Of a DNA stretch of 64,000 nucleotides, positions 25,995-36,200 are shown piece by piece (within the stretch, counting starts at the first letter, position 1; each line of letters opens with the position of its first letter). Made by a program: the position numbers and the translations under genes. This stretch comes from Epiperipatus broadwayi (Eukaryota; Onychophora; Udeonychophora; Euonychophora; Peripatidae). The stretch is taken from positions 5,419,800 through 5,483,799 of the forward strand of contig JAQFVV010000018.1 of assembly GCA_028023455.1 (NCBI GenBank), in the 5' to 3' direction. The notes below the pieces were generated by a model that saw nothing but the letters and a program-made list of their open reading frames with translations, was not told the origin of the DNA and did no database searches.

Positions 25995-26230
25995 AAAGCT
26001 GTGTGTCTATATAAAGCACAATTAGTCATTTCAATATACATATGTATGGATGATCAATTATTGCCTGTTTATTAATTATAAATAGATATAAAATGGTGTT
26101 GTTGTTTTTTCGAAACAAAAAAAAAACACCATTTTATATCTATTTATAATTAATAAACAGGCAATAATTGATCATCCATACATATGTATATTGAAATGAT
26201 TAATTGTGCTTTATATAGACACACAGCTTT
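25995..26230. repeat. Nearly perfect 106-bp inverted repeat (long hairpin)
   Basis: Bases 25995-26100 and 26125-26230 are reverse complements with one difference in 106 positions (26025 versus 26200). That pair would still form a G-U wobble in plus-strand RNA. The 24-base centre contains GTTGTTTTTT and AAACAAAA, which may also pair. No terminal repeats or target duplication are evident, so this looks more like a recent inverted duplication than a standard MITE. No ORF is present. In the transporter pre-mRNA it would form a very stable stem. Confidence 0.9.
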
Positions 26231-26542
26231 GGTGTTATAGACTAAAAATGAAAGATTTTGTAATTTATCAAAAAAAAGATAGACATAGAAAATACAATAA
26301 TAATAAAAAATGTATCAAATCACAATAGACAAGTGACAGTGAAAATTCATTAACAAATATAGTTTTAACAAGGCTGTAAACCTTAGCAATGAGCATCTGA
26401 AAAAATCGTCAAATATAATTTAATACGATAAAATTGATATTATAGTAAACATAAGTAATAATAACACTAATAATTATTTCTATATGTTTTTAATTCATGA
26501 AATTTGTTTACTATTTCCAAGTGCAAGCAGACACTTTTCATC

Positions 26543-26717
26543 CGTATCAAAGTTGTAACTATGTAAGTATAAAAAGTATTAGATTATCATATACCTACTA
26601 TACACTTAAAACAATTTTTTTTATAAATATAAAATATACAAACTTTTTAAAAAACATATCCATACATCATTTATATAAATCATTTCTTTATAATTACTTG
26701 TTATAATTTTATATATT
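26543..26717. repeat. Dispersed repeat C, copy 1 (uninterrupted)
   Basis: The stretch from AAAGTTGTAACTATGTAAG to TATAATTTTATATAT is closely similar to 31466-31745. It includes AAGTATTA, ACACTTAAAACAA, AAAAAACATATCC and ATTTCTTTATAATTA in the same order. This copy lacks the SINE found in the other and so shows the pre-insertion state. Confidence 0.75.
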
Positions 26718-27119
26718 CCATCGTCTCAGCCGCATAGACAGAGACGACACTATGTCTAGAATATACCGTTTACAGTGGCCTCACCCAACCTAAGAGGCTT
26801 CTTTCTACGATAAAACACAGAAAGAGTCCCTGCCAGTTGCCGCTCTTGGCCTTTTTCTATGCTAAAAGCACAGACAAATGCCTTTATTGGCTACTGTAGT
26901 TGGTTGTGTTAATCACTTTATCGTATTACTAGAATGTCTATTTTCCCTAGAGTTTCATGTGAGAGTGTGTGTATTTCAGCTAGTCGTAATTTTCTAAAAT
27001 TTCATTAGAAAGGTTTTTTTTTTCAAGTGCTCTAGCCTACTTCTATGTTGTAACTTTATTAACAATGTCATGAAGGTTCCAATATGAGTGTGTAACCCTC
27101 AAAAATTGTTTTTAAGGGT

Positions 27120-28110
27120 GTGCGGTATTTCGACAATCACGCGAAAAATAACGTTATCATGAGAATTTGTCCATGAAAATTAAGATGGCTGCTTCGAACT
27201 CCGAGAATTTGAAGCTGTGGCAATTGCCATCAACTGAAGCCGGCACTGTGGCATTTCTACAAGATAACAATATTCTGCTAAAATAGATTATATGTTTGTG
27301 CGGTGAGGCAATGCGAATGGACAAGTCGCATTCTTGTTGACAAAAGTTTTCTGTTCATAAAGGCAGCTGGTTTGGAGGATTCCAAATGCCCTTCATGAAA
27401 TGTTTATAGTTGCTTCATTATTGGAGCCGCGAAGAGCTGACCGTAGAGCATGCTCTGAAAGTTCTGGAAATGTGTCTAGGTGCCTTTGTCAGATGGAAGG
27501 ACGCTCTTCACGAGCTGTGTCGTGAAAGCCTTTTTTCCAAAGCATGTAGTCAAATCGGAGGTGCAGGAATGACAGTTGAGATTGATGAACCCTTTTCAGT
27601 TATCGGAAAAATCACCAGGGCAGAATGCTTCCTCAGCAGTGGGTTTTGGAAGGTTGTGCGAGAGATTTGTGAATGCTTTGCCGTGGCAGTTTCATCCTGC
27701 CGCCACCTTCCTGCAGACCATACAAGACAATGTCAAGCTCAGCTCTGCCATATACTGTGACTTCTGGAAGGTTATAAAACATCTGATCTGGAGGATGTAT
27801 GATTTAAACATTTGTGCGTGCACCACCGCTACAACTTCGTGGACCCTAATATAGGCACGCATACCCAAAAACGTTGAGCGTCTTTGGGGCTGTCTGAAGT
27901 CACAGAACAGAAAGCAGCATGGGACACACAGATGATGCATGGGCAATTGCTTGTATGAGTTCTTTTGGTGATGTCTTCACAGGGGTGGTGAAGACATTTT
28001 CCATGCGATCTTGTGTGAGATGCAACTAATGAAAAAGGAGTTTACAGCTGTTATGTTTTTGTTGGTTGTTTATTTTCTCAGCGTTCAATAAACAATTCTA
28101 GTGTTTCTTT
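27120..28110 (+). pseudogene. ISXO2/Merlin-type DDE transposase relic
   Basis: The stretch has far higher G+C than its flanks, and three broken frames together spell an IS1595/ISXO2-like (Merlin) transposase. From an ATG at 27185 come a first block ending in FLQDNNILL, a zinc-ribbon remnant MCLCGEAM, HYWSREELTVEHALK, and IGGAGMTVEIDEPFSVIG with the first catalytic Asp (codon 27584-27586). Then follow IYCDFWKVI with the second Asp (27759-27761), RYNFVDPNIGTHTQ in another frame, and NVERLWGCLK with the catalytic Glu (27876-27878). All three acidic residues survive, but frameshifts and stops kill the gene. No clear terminal repeats were found. An AATAAA lies at about 28087. Confidence 0.85.
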
Positions 28111-28175
28111 TATTATTGATGTTTTTGCGTTAACACATGTTTTTTTAAAAGTTTATCGCCACGGAAAATGTTGTT

Positions 28176-28240
28176 GAGGATGTTTGTCGAATCGACCTGG
28201 GTTCGCTTTCCAGTCAATGCTTTGACATATATATAAAAAA
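28176..28240 (+). mobile_element. Fragment of the short tRNA-derived SINE
   Basis: GGGTTCGCTTTCCAG, then TGCTTTGACATA and an A-rich tail match the 3' half of the SINE at 31485-31586, including its B-box. The 5' half is diverged or missing. It abuts the end of the Merlin relic. Confidence 0.6.
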
Positions 28241-28439
28241 AAGAATATCTAGGTGAATTTTTTTTTTTTATATATTAACTATTAATTTCTTTATTGATTT
28301 AGGAATATATTTTATCCAAATGTTTTACTATTTAATACAAACAGCAACTTTTTTTTTCGCATTATACTATACTAATTGTCTTCAACAATCAACAAAAAAT
28401 GTATAATAACCTATTATTTTTTATTAAAAAGATAGTTAC

Positions 28440-28955
28440 TTTTTAGATTTGCACACAAACAAAAACAATCCTTTTTCTGATTATTAATTACTATCAAAAA
28501 AAAAAAAGCAAATTAGTCTGGTATTATTTTTAAATTTAGTATTTCAAATTAATGTTACTTTTTAATAGATTCACACAAACAAAAACAATCCAGTGTCTGA
28601 TAAATTACTGTCAAAAAAAAAGCAAATTACTCGGGTGTCATTTTTACAGTTAGTATTTAAATAACGTTACTTTTTATATATACACACTAACAAAAATAAC
28701 CCAGTTTTTGATTAATTAATGTCCCAAAAAAAGCAAATTAGTTGGGTATCATTTTTAAATTTAGTGTGAATTTATACATTTTGTGTAAATTTATAATTGC
28801 GTATTATTTTCTATTAAAAAAATACCGTAACTTTTTATATACAAACAAAAACAACCCATTTTATAATTAATTACTGTCAAAAAAATGTAAATTATTATTA
28901 TTTAGTGTGAATTTTTAAATTTTGTTTAAATACTAATATTATTTACTATTAGTTA
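28440..28955. repeat. Degenerate minisatellite, four monomers of about 110-160 bp
   Basis: Four monomers start at about 28446, 28567, 28676 and 28834. Each carries CACAAACAAAAACAAYCC or a close variant, then ATTAATTACTGTC, a run of A, GCAAATTA and TTTTTAAATTTAGT. Spacing is about 121, 109 and 158 bp. The last monomer is shortened at its end. It is an old tandem array with no coding content. Confidence 0.7.
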
Positions 28956-29220
28956 CTATAATTTTTTATTACAAAACTAAAGCCAATAATTATATAGAAT
29001 TACAGGCCTGGAATGTAATATTATGTGTTTTTGGTTAGCATCAACGCCATCAAACGGCTGATAGAATAGAAAAGTACCACGAATTTATATTTATTTTTAA
29101 ATTTAACCATATATAATTCTTTCTATACATATGTATTCTTTATTGTGATGGGATTATGATGATTGAAATCCATCACAAGTTTGTCTCAGCTAGCTTTTTA
29201 AATCATAATACAAAAATAAA

Positions 29221-29601
29221 CTAAAAAAATATTTTAAAATTAACAAATATAAAATCAGATTTAAAAAATCTTTGTAGATATAATTTTATATGCATATATG
29301 GTATGTATAATTTTATTCTTATTATTTTATTTTGTATTATCACTAGAAACTTTTTAAAAAAAGAAAAATTAAGTTGTTTTTCTTTGATCTTGTAAAGTAG
29401 AATTGTAAAAGAATTTTTCTTTTTAATTACCATTTGATAGTTTTTTTTTTGTAAAAAAAAATTATTCCTTCTTATCAAAGCTATAGATTTTGAAGAAATA
29501 TTTTTTTTTTTTGTATATTGATTAGATATTGTATTTAGATGATTAATAAAAAGATTTATCTGGAGTTTTAATGAGAAAGAAAAATTGCAGTAAAAAAACA
29601 T
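29221..29601 (-). other. Open frame of 126 codons, probably not a gene
   Basis: The translation is almost entirely K, N, I, F and Y, as expected from A+T-rich homopolymer sequence. There is no domain and no splice context. It is listed so that readers can discount it. Confidence 0.2.
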
Positions 29602-31310
29602 GCTGTCAGCAGATTTTCTTTTCAGATGTGTTACTATAAATTAAATTTGAAAAAATAAAGTGGGAGAGATTTTTGACATTTGTTCTGAAATTGTAAAGGA
29701 GTGTTGTTGTTTTGTTTTTTTTTTTTGAGATTTGTTCTCATAATTATAGCAGAGAGAGAGAACAGCATGTTTTATTGCTAAAAAAAAAAATTTGCCTGAA
29801 AGAATTAATAGAAGCTTGGTTATGAAACTCTGGAAAACTCACAACAATAATCGTTTTGGAGTGTCATAAATTATTTGCAGGGAAAAAACATCATTATTGA
29901 GTGCATTATGAATACTTGTTTTGCAAAAATGTTATTCACTAGAATGGCTAAAGAAGACAATGAGTAGAGACCCAGCTAAGTTTTCCCTTTTTCCACCTCA
30001 TTAACACGATTGCTCTGCCCTTTGAATACCTGCCTAATGGAAAATGTTCCTGTACAGAAGAGCAATCTAAATTCTGATGCTTCCTGTTTATAGTATTTAC
30101 ATCTGAAGAGTATGCTGGAAACCTGAAACAAATGCGTCATTTTTTTTTTGTTAAAAAGAAGAAAAGTATACTACCAAAGTAAAACATTTCCTTATCAGAA
30201 TAATTGAAAAGAACTTAGCTCCAGATACTTCTTTATTTTATTAAATTGAAGTGTTATAATGGAGAAAACCACACCCATATACTCTGATGGTAAGGGTTTT
30301 TTTTTTATATTGTGAACCTATCTAATATAGGGCATTGTTTTTATTTTTTCTTATATATTAATACAATTTATGAAGTAAGTGATATGTATACATGTGTATA
30401 TGTAGGATCATATAATTATATTTTAGAGCTACCAAATTTATGATTTTAATTTTTTTTATTTTTATAGTAAATGCAATTGATAAGTAATCGCACATACATA
30501 TATGCATGTGTGCTAATTATTTCATATTTTTATGTAACAATATTTTTTTATCTTTTGAAAACTCCATATCCTTATAATTATTATTCATTATTTTTTTTTT
30601 TTTACATGAGTATATAATTATATATCTACATGTAACTCAAAGAATAGGGGGAAGGGGTTTTCATTTATATTGTAATATTATTATTCTTTATTGTGTCATT
30701 TGAGTTTTAAATGATGATTGGGGGGAGAAGTATTTTATTTATTTATATAATATAATATAATAAAATAGTTACTAAGTAGAGACAGCATTTAGTGTTCAAT
30801 TTATCCGTTCATCTCACTCCACAGTAAATATAAATTATACATTTTGTTTTGTCTATTTTTATACTGTATACTACTCACCTTGAGAATTTAAGAGTTTCTT
30901 GAGGCATAACTGGGATATGTTGTGGGGAACTATGGGTGGATGTCTCTATAAGGACCTGTTTAAAGTATTCTTTCTCTTGACATATGGAGAAAATGGTGCA
31001 TGAAGTTCATATGATTGGGCTTTATAAAGATACTTTATTGATTACAGGTTTTGCTGATCCTTTTAGGGATTGATACCAAAAGAATGATTAGGAAATATAT
31101 CTAATGATTATTAATCTGACTTCCTTCTTAATAATGTAGACATTTTTATATTCAGTGTATCTTTTAATAATATGAAATAATATCTCATATGGATGTATCA
31201 TTAAGTTGTATTGTGTTCTCCACATGTGAGGACTATAGTATTGAATTTAAATAACTAACAATTGTGGATTGCACTGTTTGGAAATCTATACCATCCTGTG
31301 TAGGTCTAGA

Positions 31311-31462
31311 ATTAGTGATGGAAAGTTGGAAGGGAGAATGAGGTAGTGAGGTGGTGGTGGTAAGTTCTTGGTTTCAACTGTTTAGCATTAGTGATGGAAA
31401 GTTGGAAGGTAGAATGAGGTAGTGAAGTGGTGGTGGTAAGTTCTTGGTTTCAACTGTTTAGC
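31311..31462. repeat. Tandem duplication of a 76-bp unit
   Basis: ATTAGTGATGGAAAGTTGGA at 31311 recurs at 31387. The two 76-bp units differ at only a few positions (for example GGGAGAATG against GGTAGAATG, and GTGAGG against GTGAAG). The unit is G-rich, with GGTGGTGGTGG inside. The duplication is recent and lies immediately upstream of the SINE insertion site. Confidence 0.9.
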
Positions 31463-31465
31463 AGT

Positions 31466-31745
31466 AATAAAGTTGTAACCATGTCAAGCGTTGGTGGTTG
31501 AGTGGTCAGCACAGCTGCTTTACAAGCAGTTGTCCTGAGTTTGCAGGTTCGCTTCCCGGACGGTGCTTTGACACATAAAAAAAAAATTGTAACCATGTAA
31601 ATATAAAAAGTATTAAGATTATTATATATACACTTAAAACAAAAAATTTTATAAATATAAAATTTGCAGATTTTTTAAAAAACATATCCTTACATCAATT
31701 ATGCAAATTATTTCTTTATAATTAATTCTGTTATAATTTTATATA
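31466..31745. repeat. Dispersed repeat C, copy 2 (interrupted by a SINE)
   Basis: This has the same sequence as 26543-26717, split by the 102-bp SINE and its target duplication. Removing 31485-31598 restores a continuous match to copy 1. A single-strand A+T-rich body is all that remains, and the family is unknown. Confidence 0.75.
31485..31586 (+). mobile_element. Complete 102-bp tRNA-derived SINE with 12-bp target-site duplication
   Basis: The insert begins CAAGCGTTGGTGGTTGAGTG. It holds a polymerase III A-box-like segment (TGGTTGAGTGGTCAGCA), an anticodon-arm-like hairpin CTGCTTTACAAGCAG (TAC in the loop) and a B-box GGTTCGCTTCC. It ends CTTTGACACAT plus an A tail. TTGTAACCATGT stands on both sides, at 31473-31484 and 31587-31598, as a perfect target duplication. 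The related uninterrupted site at 26549 confirms the insertion. The tRNA parent is uncertain (valine-like anticodon arm, leucine/serine-like D-arm). It has essentially no body after the tRNA part, so it is among the shorter SINEs. Confidence 0.85.
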
Positions 31746-31837
31746 TGTCATTTTATTTTTCAAAATTACATCTAAAATGAATTTATATTTATTTCTAAAT
31801 TTAACCAATTATATATTTACACGGATTTATTTTACAC

Positions 31838-32915
31838 AATTTTGAAGTTATGCGATTCATGTTTCTTCTTAATATTTTTGTATGCGGTTTTCTTTTATGC
31901 ATTAACACTGTATTAGATCGGAAGTCGAACTCCGATAATGCGCTATTACTTTAAATAATAAATTTCACACACTTACGTCATATTTGAAGTAATAGCACAT
32001 TATTGGAATTCGACTTTCATCTTAATAATTTCAATATTTTCAGTGCTTTATAATAGTAAGATTTTATGCAATAATGAAATTAAAATCATGATTTCCACAT
32101 TTTATGTACACACATTAAATTTTACAAGATTATAATGTAAATTTGTTCAAACATTGTGCGTGTTAATTTTGCATTTTAAATCACATTCTGTTTTTGCCTT
32201 TTAAAAAAGAACGTAATCAATTATTAATCATTTAGTTTATTTTTAAAAGGTGAGTAATAGCAGTGGGCACAATTAAATTTGACAATTAAAAATTAAAATC
32301 TGATTTTTAATTGTAATTAACAATTTAAAAATTACATAAGGCGACCTGAAATTAATGTGATGTGAAACGAAATTTGATTTTTAAACGGAATTGAAAATTA
32401 AAAAATTAAAGACAAAAATAAGAATTTAATTTTTAGTTGTTAGATTAATTACTAATTGCATTGTCACCAGAAAACCATTAACACAACATGAGAGTGAAGT
32501 TGGCACTAGTTGTATTTCCTCTTGTGAAGAATCTGATTTTTTACCAGTTTGCAAACAAAACTGTTTATCGGAAAATAGCGATAATAATTAAAACGTGTAT
32601 AAAAAATGTAAATTATGCATAAAAATATATTGTTTTGAATAAAATTAAATATTATAGTTAAAAAATTTTGTCTTGTATCAATTTTTTTCAAATTTGAAAT
32701 TTTTTATTAGTCATATTTTATTTCCTTATTTTTTTTTTTTTTTGCACGAATTTTAAAGTAATTTTACGTTGGTGCTTTGCTTTTATGTGATTTTTGAAAA
32801 ATCACAGTCCGTATCCCCCATTTTCAAGGTAAGTTACGTCTATTTTTGAGCGATTTCTTTTGTGCGTGTTTTCTGAGGAACCTATCTACCGTGTAAAACG
32901 AGACCCAGGTGTAAT
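31838..32915. repeat. Dispersed repeat B, copy 1
   Basis: The left part (TTTTGAAGTTATGCGATTCA onward) matches 41463-41612 after removing a nested 160-bp insertion. The right part (32470-32915: ATTAACACAACATGA, AATCTGATTTTTTACCAGTT, TTGTTTTGAATAAAATTAAAT, GGAACCTATCTACCG, GAGACCCAG) matches 42320-42765. The middle parts of the two copies differ. No ORF is preserved, and the element class is unknown. Confidence 0.75.
31902..32061. mobile_element. 160-bp hairpin MITE nested in repeat B
   Basis: Relative to the second repeat-B copy, this segment is extra. It is bounded by TTTTATGCA at 31893-31901 and 32062-32070, a candidate 9-bp target duplication. Inside, GAAGTCGAACTCCGATAATG at 31921 continues to 31952 and is matched in inverse orientation at about 31998-32030 with four or five differences. 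The outer ends carry CACTG and CAGTG. It is non-coding, and the superfamily is unclear. Confidence 0.65.
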
Positions 32916-32936
32916 TCTTTTTACACACTCTGTACC

Positions 32937-33390
32937 GGTCAAAACATGTCTATCCATCTAACATGAGCTGGAACACACAAAATGTACTTCAAACCCAGTC
33001 AAGCCCAAGATTTAGGTCAGGGACCAGCCTGGATTCGAACCCACCTTCTAAGCCCCAGATCAAACACCTAATGAACAACATAATAGTGATGGCACATGAG
33101 AATTAATTTTAATCCGGCTGACTAGGAGAGCGGAGAAGACAATGAGACATTTATTTACTATTGAGCCGGTAAAAATATGTTTATCCATCTAACATGAGCT
33201 GGAACTCACAAAATGTTCTTCAAACCCAGTCAAGCCCAAGATTTAGGTCAGGAACCAGCCTGGATTTGAACCCACTCTCTAAGTCCCAAATCGAACACCT
33301 AATGAATAACATAATAGTTATGGCTCATGAGAATTAAACTTAATTTGGCCGACTAGCAAAGCTGAGAAGACAATGAGACATCTATTAATT
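32937..33390. repeat. Tandem duplication of a 228-bp tRNA-related unit
   Basis: Two copies, starting at about 32937 and 33166, share CTATCCATCTAACATGAGCT, CAAACCCAGTCAAGCCCAAG, CAGCCTGGATTYGAACCCAC and GAGAAGACAATGAGACAT at about 90 percent. On the minus strand GGGTTCGAATCCAGG is a good polymerase III B-box, so the unit is probably a tRNA-derived SINE in minus orientation that was duplicated in tandem. Confidence 0.75.
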
Positions 33391-35255
33391 ATGATTATAT
33401 TAAAATATACATAAGTATGGCTGTAATATATGTGGAAGAAGTGGAGGAAAAGGAATTCGAACTACTCAAATAAGTTAAACAATAAAAGATAGTTTAATAT
33501 AATGAAAATTTAGTTATATACATTTATAAATTAAGTACATTAGTATGTGCGTGAATGAGCAAGCGGTAGATGATTATATAGTCTTTCACGCTAGTTTCTA
33601 ATATGCTCTTTATTAGCTAAATATATATTACAAATAAACACACATCTTTGGTGGGTCTAGTATTAAAATGCCAATCAGATTAGAAAGAAGTTACACAAAA
33701 TTGCTATTAACGCTTTGATTTACGGTTCAGAAGCATGGTAACTAACATATATTAGGGGAGCGTTCTGAGATTCATTACAGATATAAATACATTTGAAAAC
33801 GTTTGATTACATTTGGAAAACATACTTGAAAATGACATAATATTTAATGAAAAATTATTTTAACAATAATAATAAAACGAACGCTTTATTTCCCCCAAGG
33901 CACATAGATACTCTTAAATAGATATATAAATTACGATGGTGGGACTGAATAAGACTGAAATAAATTAATATAATAGAAATGGCATTTAGATATATATTTT
34001 AAACAAAGCTAATTTTAATATTAAAGCATTAAAACAGGGTCATGAAGCAAAAGAAATACTAAATACGAAGAAGTTTGCGGTGCTGACATAGTAGCCTAGA
34101 ATAACTAAAAGGAAAAGGTCGTGCTTCTGGATGAAAAACGAAATCCGACACTCCCATTTTGGGTAGTGCTTAGAGAAAAGTAGATAAGCATAACGTGACC
34201 CAGACTTTTGCTGGTATTACCGACGTGAGAGGCTTTTTGTCTACGAAGTGAATATGCATAGCATGTGCCAGACTTTGGGAATCACAGCCAGAGGCATTTT
34301 ATACGAAATAAATGGTCCTGGGTAGCTTCAAGTATCCTCAGGACAAGACTTAAGAAGAAATCTATGGGTTCGAACTTTGTCGTAACCCCCAGATTAAAAG
34401 CACGTATATATATAAAAACACAAAGATATGCTAAATGACAGAAACGCAAGGAATGATATATGTCACTAAAACATTTAATAAATTTTACAGCTTCAAAATA
34501 AATGCCCTTCTGTTTGAATACTTCAATATGCAATGCAATTATAATATATATAGAGAGAATGTTTAGATTTAATAAAATATACGTTAAAATTTGACTTAGC
34601 AAAAGAAACATAAAAGATTCACCCCCATTCCTTTTCTGATATTTAAAATAAATAAATCCCACTTTCGTGATTTTTATAATAACTGAAATATATAAATACA
34701 AGATTTGAAATGTTAAGAGTATGAAAATGAAATAAGATTAGCAGTTACATAGAAAACAATTAAGTCACCTTATTTTAGAATTAAATAAATAATATTTTAT
34801 AAGATTTCAAAGCGTTAATTAGTTTTAACTTCTGAATTTACACCGGTAGAAAATTCATAGTTAAACAAATATATATATTTTTTATATTAGAACATAAATA
34901 AAATGTTGGTACGTAAAACAATCTGTCGAGTGTATCAATTAATTAATAATACGTATGTATTTTAAGAGGACGTTAATAAACTTGATTCACGAAAGTTTAC
35001 TTAAAAGAAGACACGATTTTTTTTAGAAAATTCAATTCGTCAGATTGTTTTAGATTGACATATTAATAAGCAAGCAGATATATAATCAAATAATAAATAA
35101 TTACAAATAATTGACCCACTAAAGTTAAAGAGCATAGAAGAGAGAATTAAATTTATATAAATTATTGAAGAGCAAATTACGTGTTATTTATATATATAAA
35201 AGGCAAAGTTAAAGAATACATAAAAAAAGATCTTGGGAGATTATTTAGACTAAAT
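33385..35255. repeat. LINE-derived 1.9-kb repeat D, copy 1
   Basis: This copy is similar along its whole length to 36187-38075. It contains a decayed plus-strand reading of a LINE C-terminal motif (HKIAINALIYGSEAW, about 33690-33740), comparable to the LxYGSExW block after the reverse-transcriptase domain. Other shared blocks are GGAATTCGAACTACTCAAAT, AATTACGATGGTGGGACTGA, TGGATGAAAAACGAAATC and CTTCAAAATAAATG. The coding frame is otherwise destroyed. Confidence 0.75.
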
Positions 35256-36110
35256 TGACTATTAGGTGGCAACTTGGAAATTTACCTTTCAATTTTAAGA
35301 GTTCATATTAATACAGCCCGTGCACGGCAATTGGAAGGCAAGTTCTCCGATGGCAGAAATCTTCTATTATATTCTAAAGTTCTTTTTTTTGGCATTTCTT
35401 CTTTTCAGGGCAGCAGTATATTACGGTAGCGGCAGAGGATGACCCCAAAGGGTCGAACAAGTTGGTGGATTTACTGCTACATTACTTTTTTAGTTTTACA
35501 GCAATGTTAACAATCTCTTAATCAATAGTAACTAATTAATAACTAATAACTCAACTAACTGATTCAAAATTTAGTCATTTTATACCTTTTCTCTTATCAG
35601 TTGTTTTTTTAAAGATGCAATTGCTAGATAACGCCCAAAATAAATTCAAATCTATTTCTAGATTAGAAATAGATTTAACAACATGTTTTTAACACCAGTA
35701 AATCTTTAATCTAATTAATCCCATTTATTTAAAGTAAAGCTTTAATTAAAAAATACCTACCCCAGATTAAAATAATAGTGCTTCCAACCCCTAATTACTT
35801 TTAGACAATTAAACAACACTTGCATCTTTCATATTGGATTTTATAAAAAAAACAAATGTATAGTTTATAGAAAAACAAGCAATTTGAAAAGAAAAAGCTA
35901 AAAATGACATGTAATAAAATATTTACAAAAAATCAATATTTTGTTAGTAAGTTTTGCTCCTATGCATATATTTGAGCTGCAACTATAATTCTAATAAGAA
36001 CTAATAATTAATAAAAAGAATCAATAATAATAACTATTGAAAATTAAACTACAAATTTAGGTGTGCATTCCAAATATATACATACAAAATATATATATTA
36101 CAAAAGGAGC
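35256..36110. other. Unique spacer between the two repeat D copies
   Basis: There is no counterpart elsewhere in the window. The first 200 bases (35290-35480) are less A+T-rich, with GCCCGTGCACGGC and GGATGACCCCAAAGGGTC palindromic stretches, and may belong to another unassigned element. The remainder is plain A+T-rich sequence. Confidence 0.4.
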
Positions 36111-36114
36111 AGGG

Positions 36115-36200
36115 TGGGATATAGGGGTTTGAACACAGGTTAGTAGGTAGAAACATGAAGCACAATCTTAAGCTAAGATTTACTGCTTCATTATGACTAA
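36115..36200 (-). mobile_element. tRNA-like SINE fragment
   Basis: On the minus strand AGTCATAATGAAGCA resembles an A-box and, about 55 bases later, GTGTTCAAACCCC is a good B-box. It sits at the left boundary of repeat D copy 2, in the place that the tRNA-related tandem unit occupies beside copy 1. Confidence 0.4.

Noticed and set aside
34282-34701. Minus-strand open frame of 139 codons
   Set aside because: It lies within decayed LINE-derived repeat D, is not conserved in the second copy, and has no recognisable domain.
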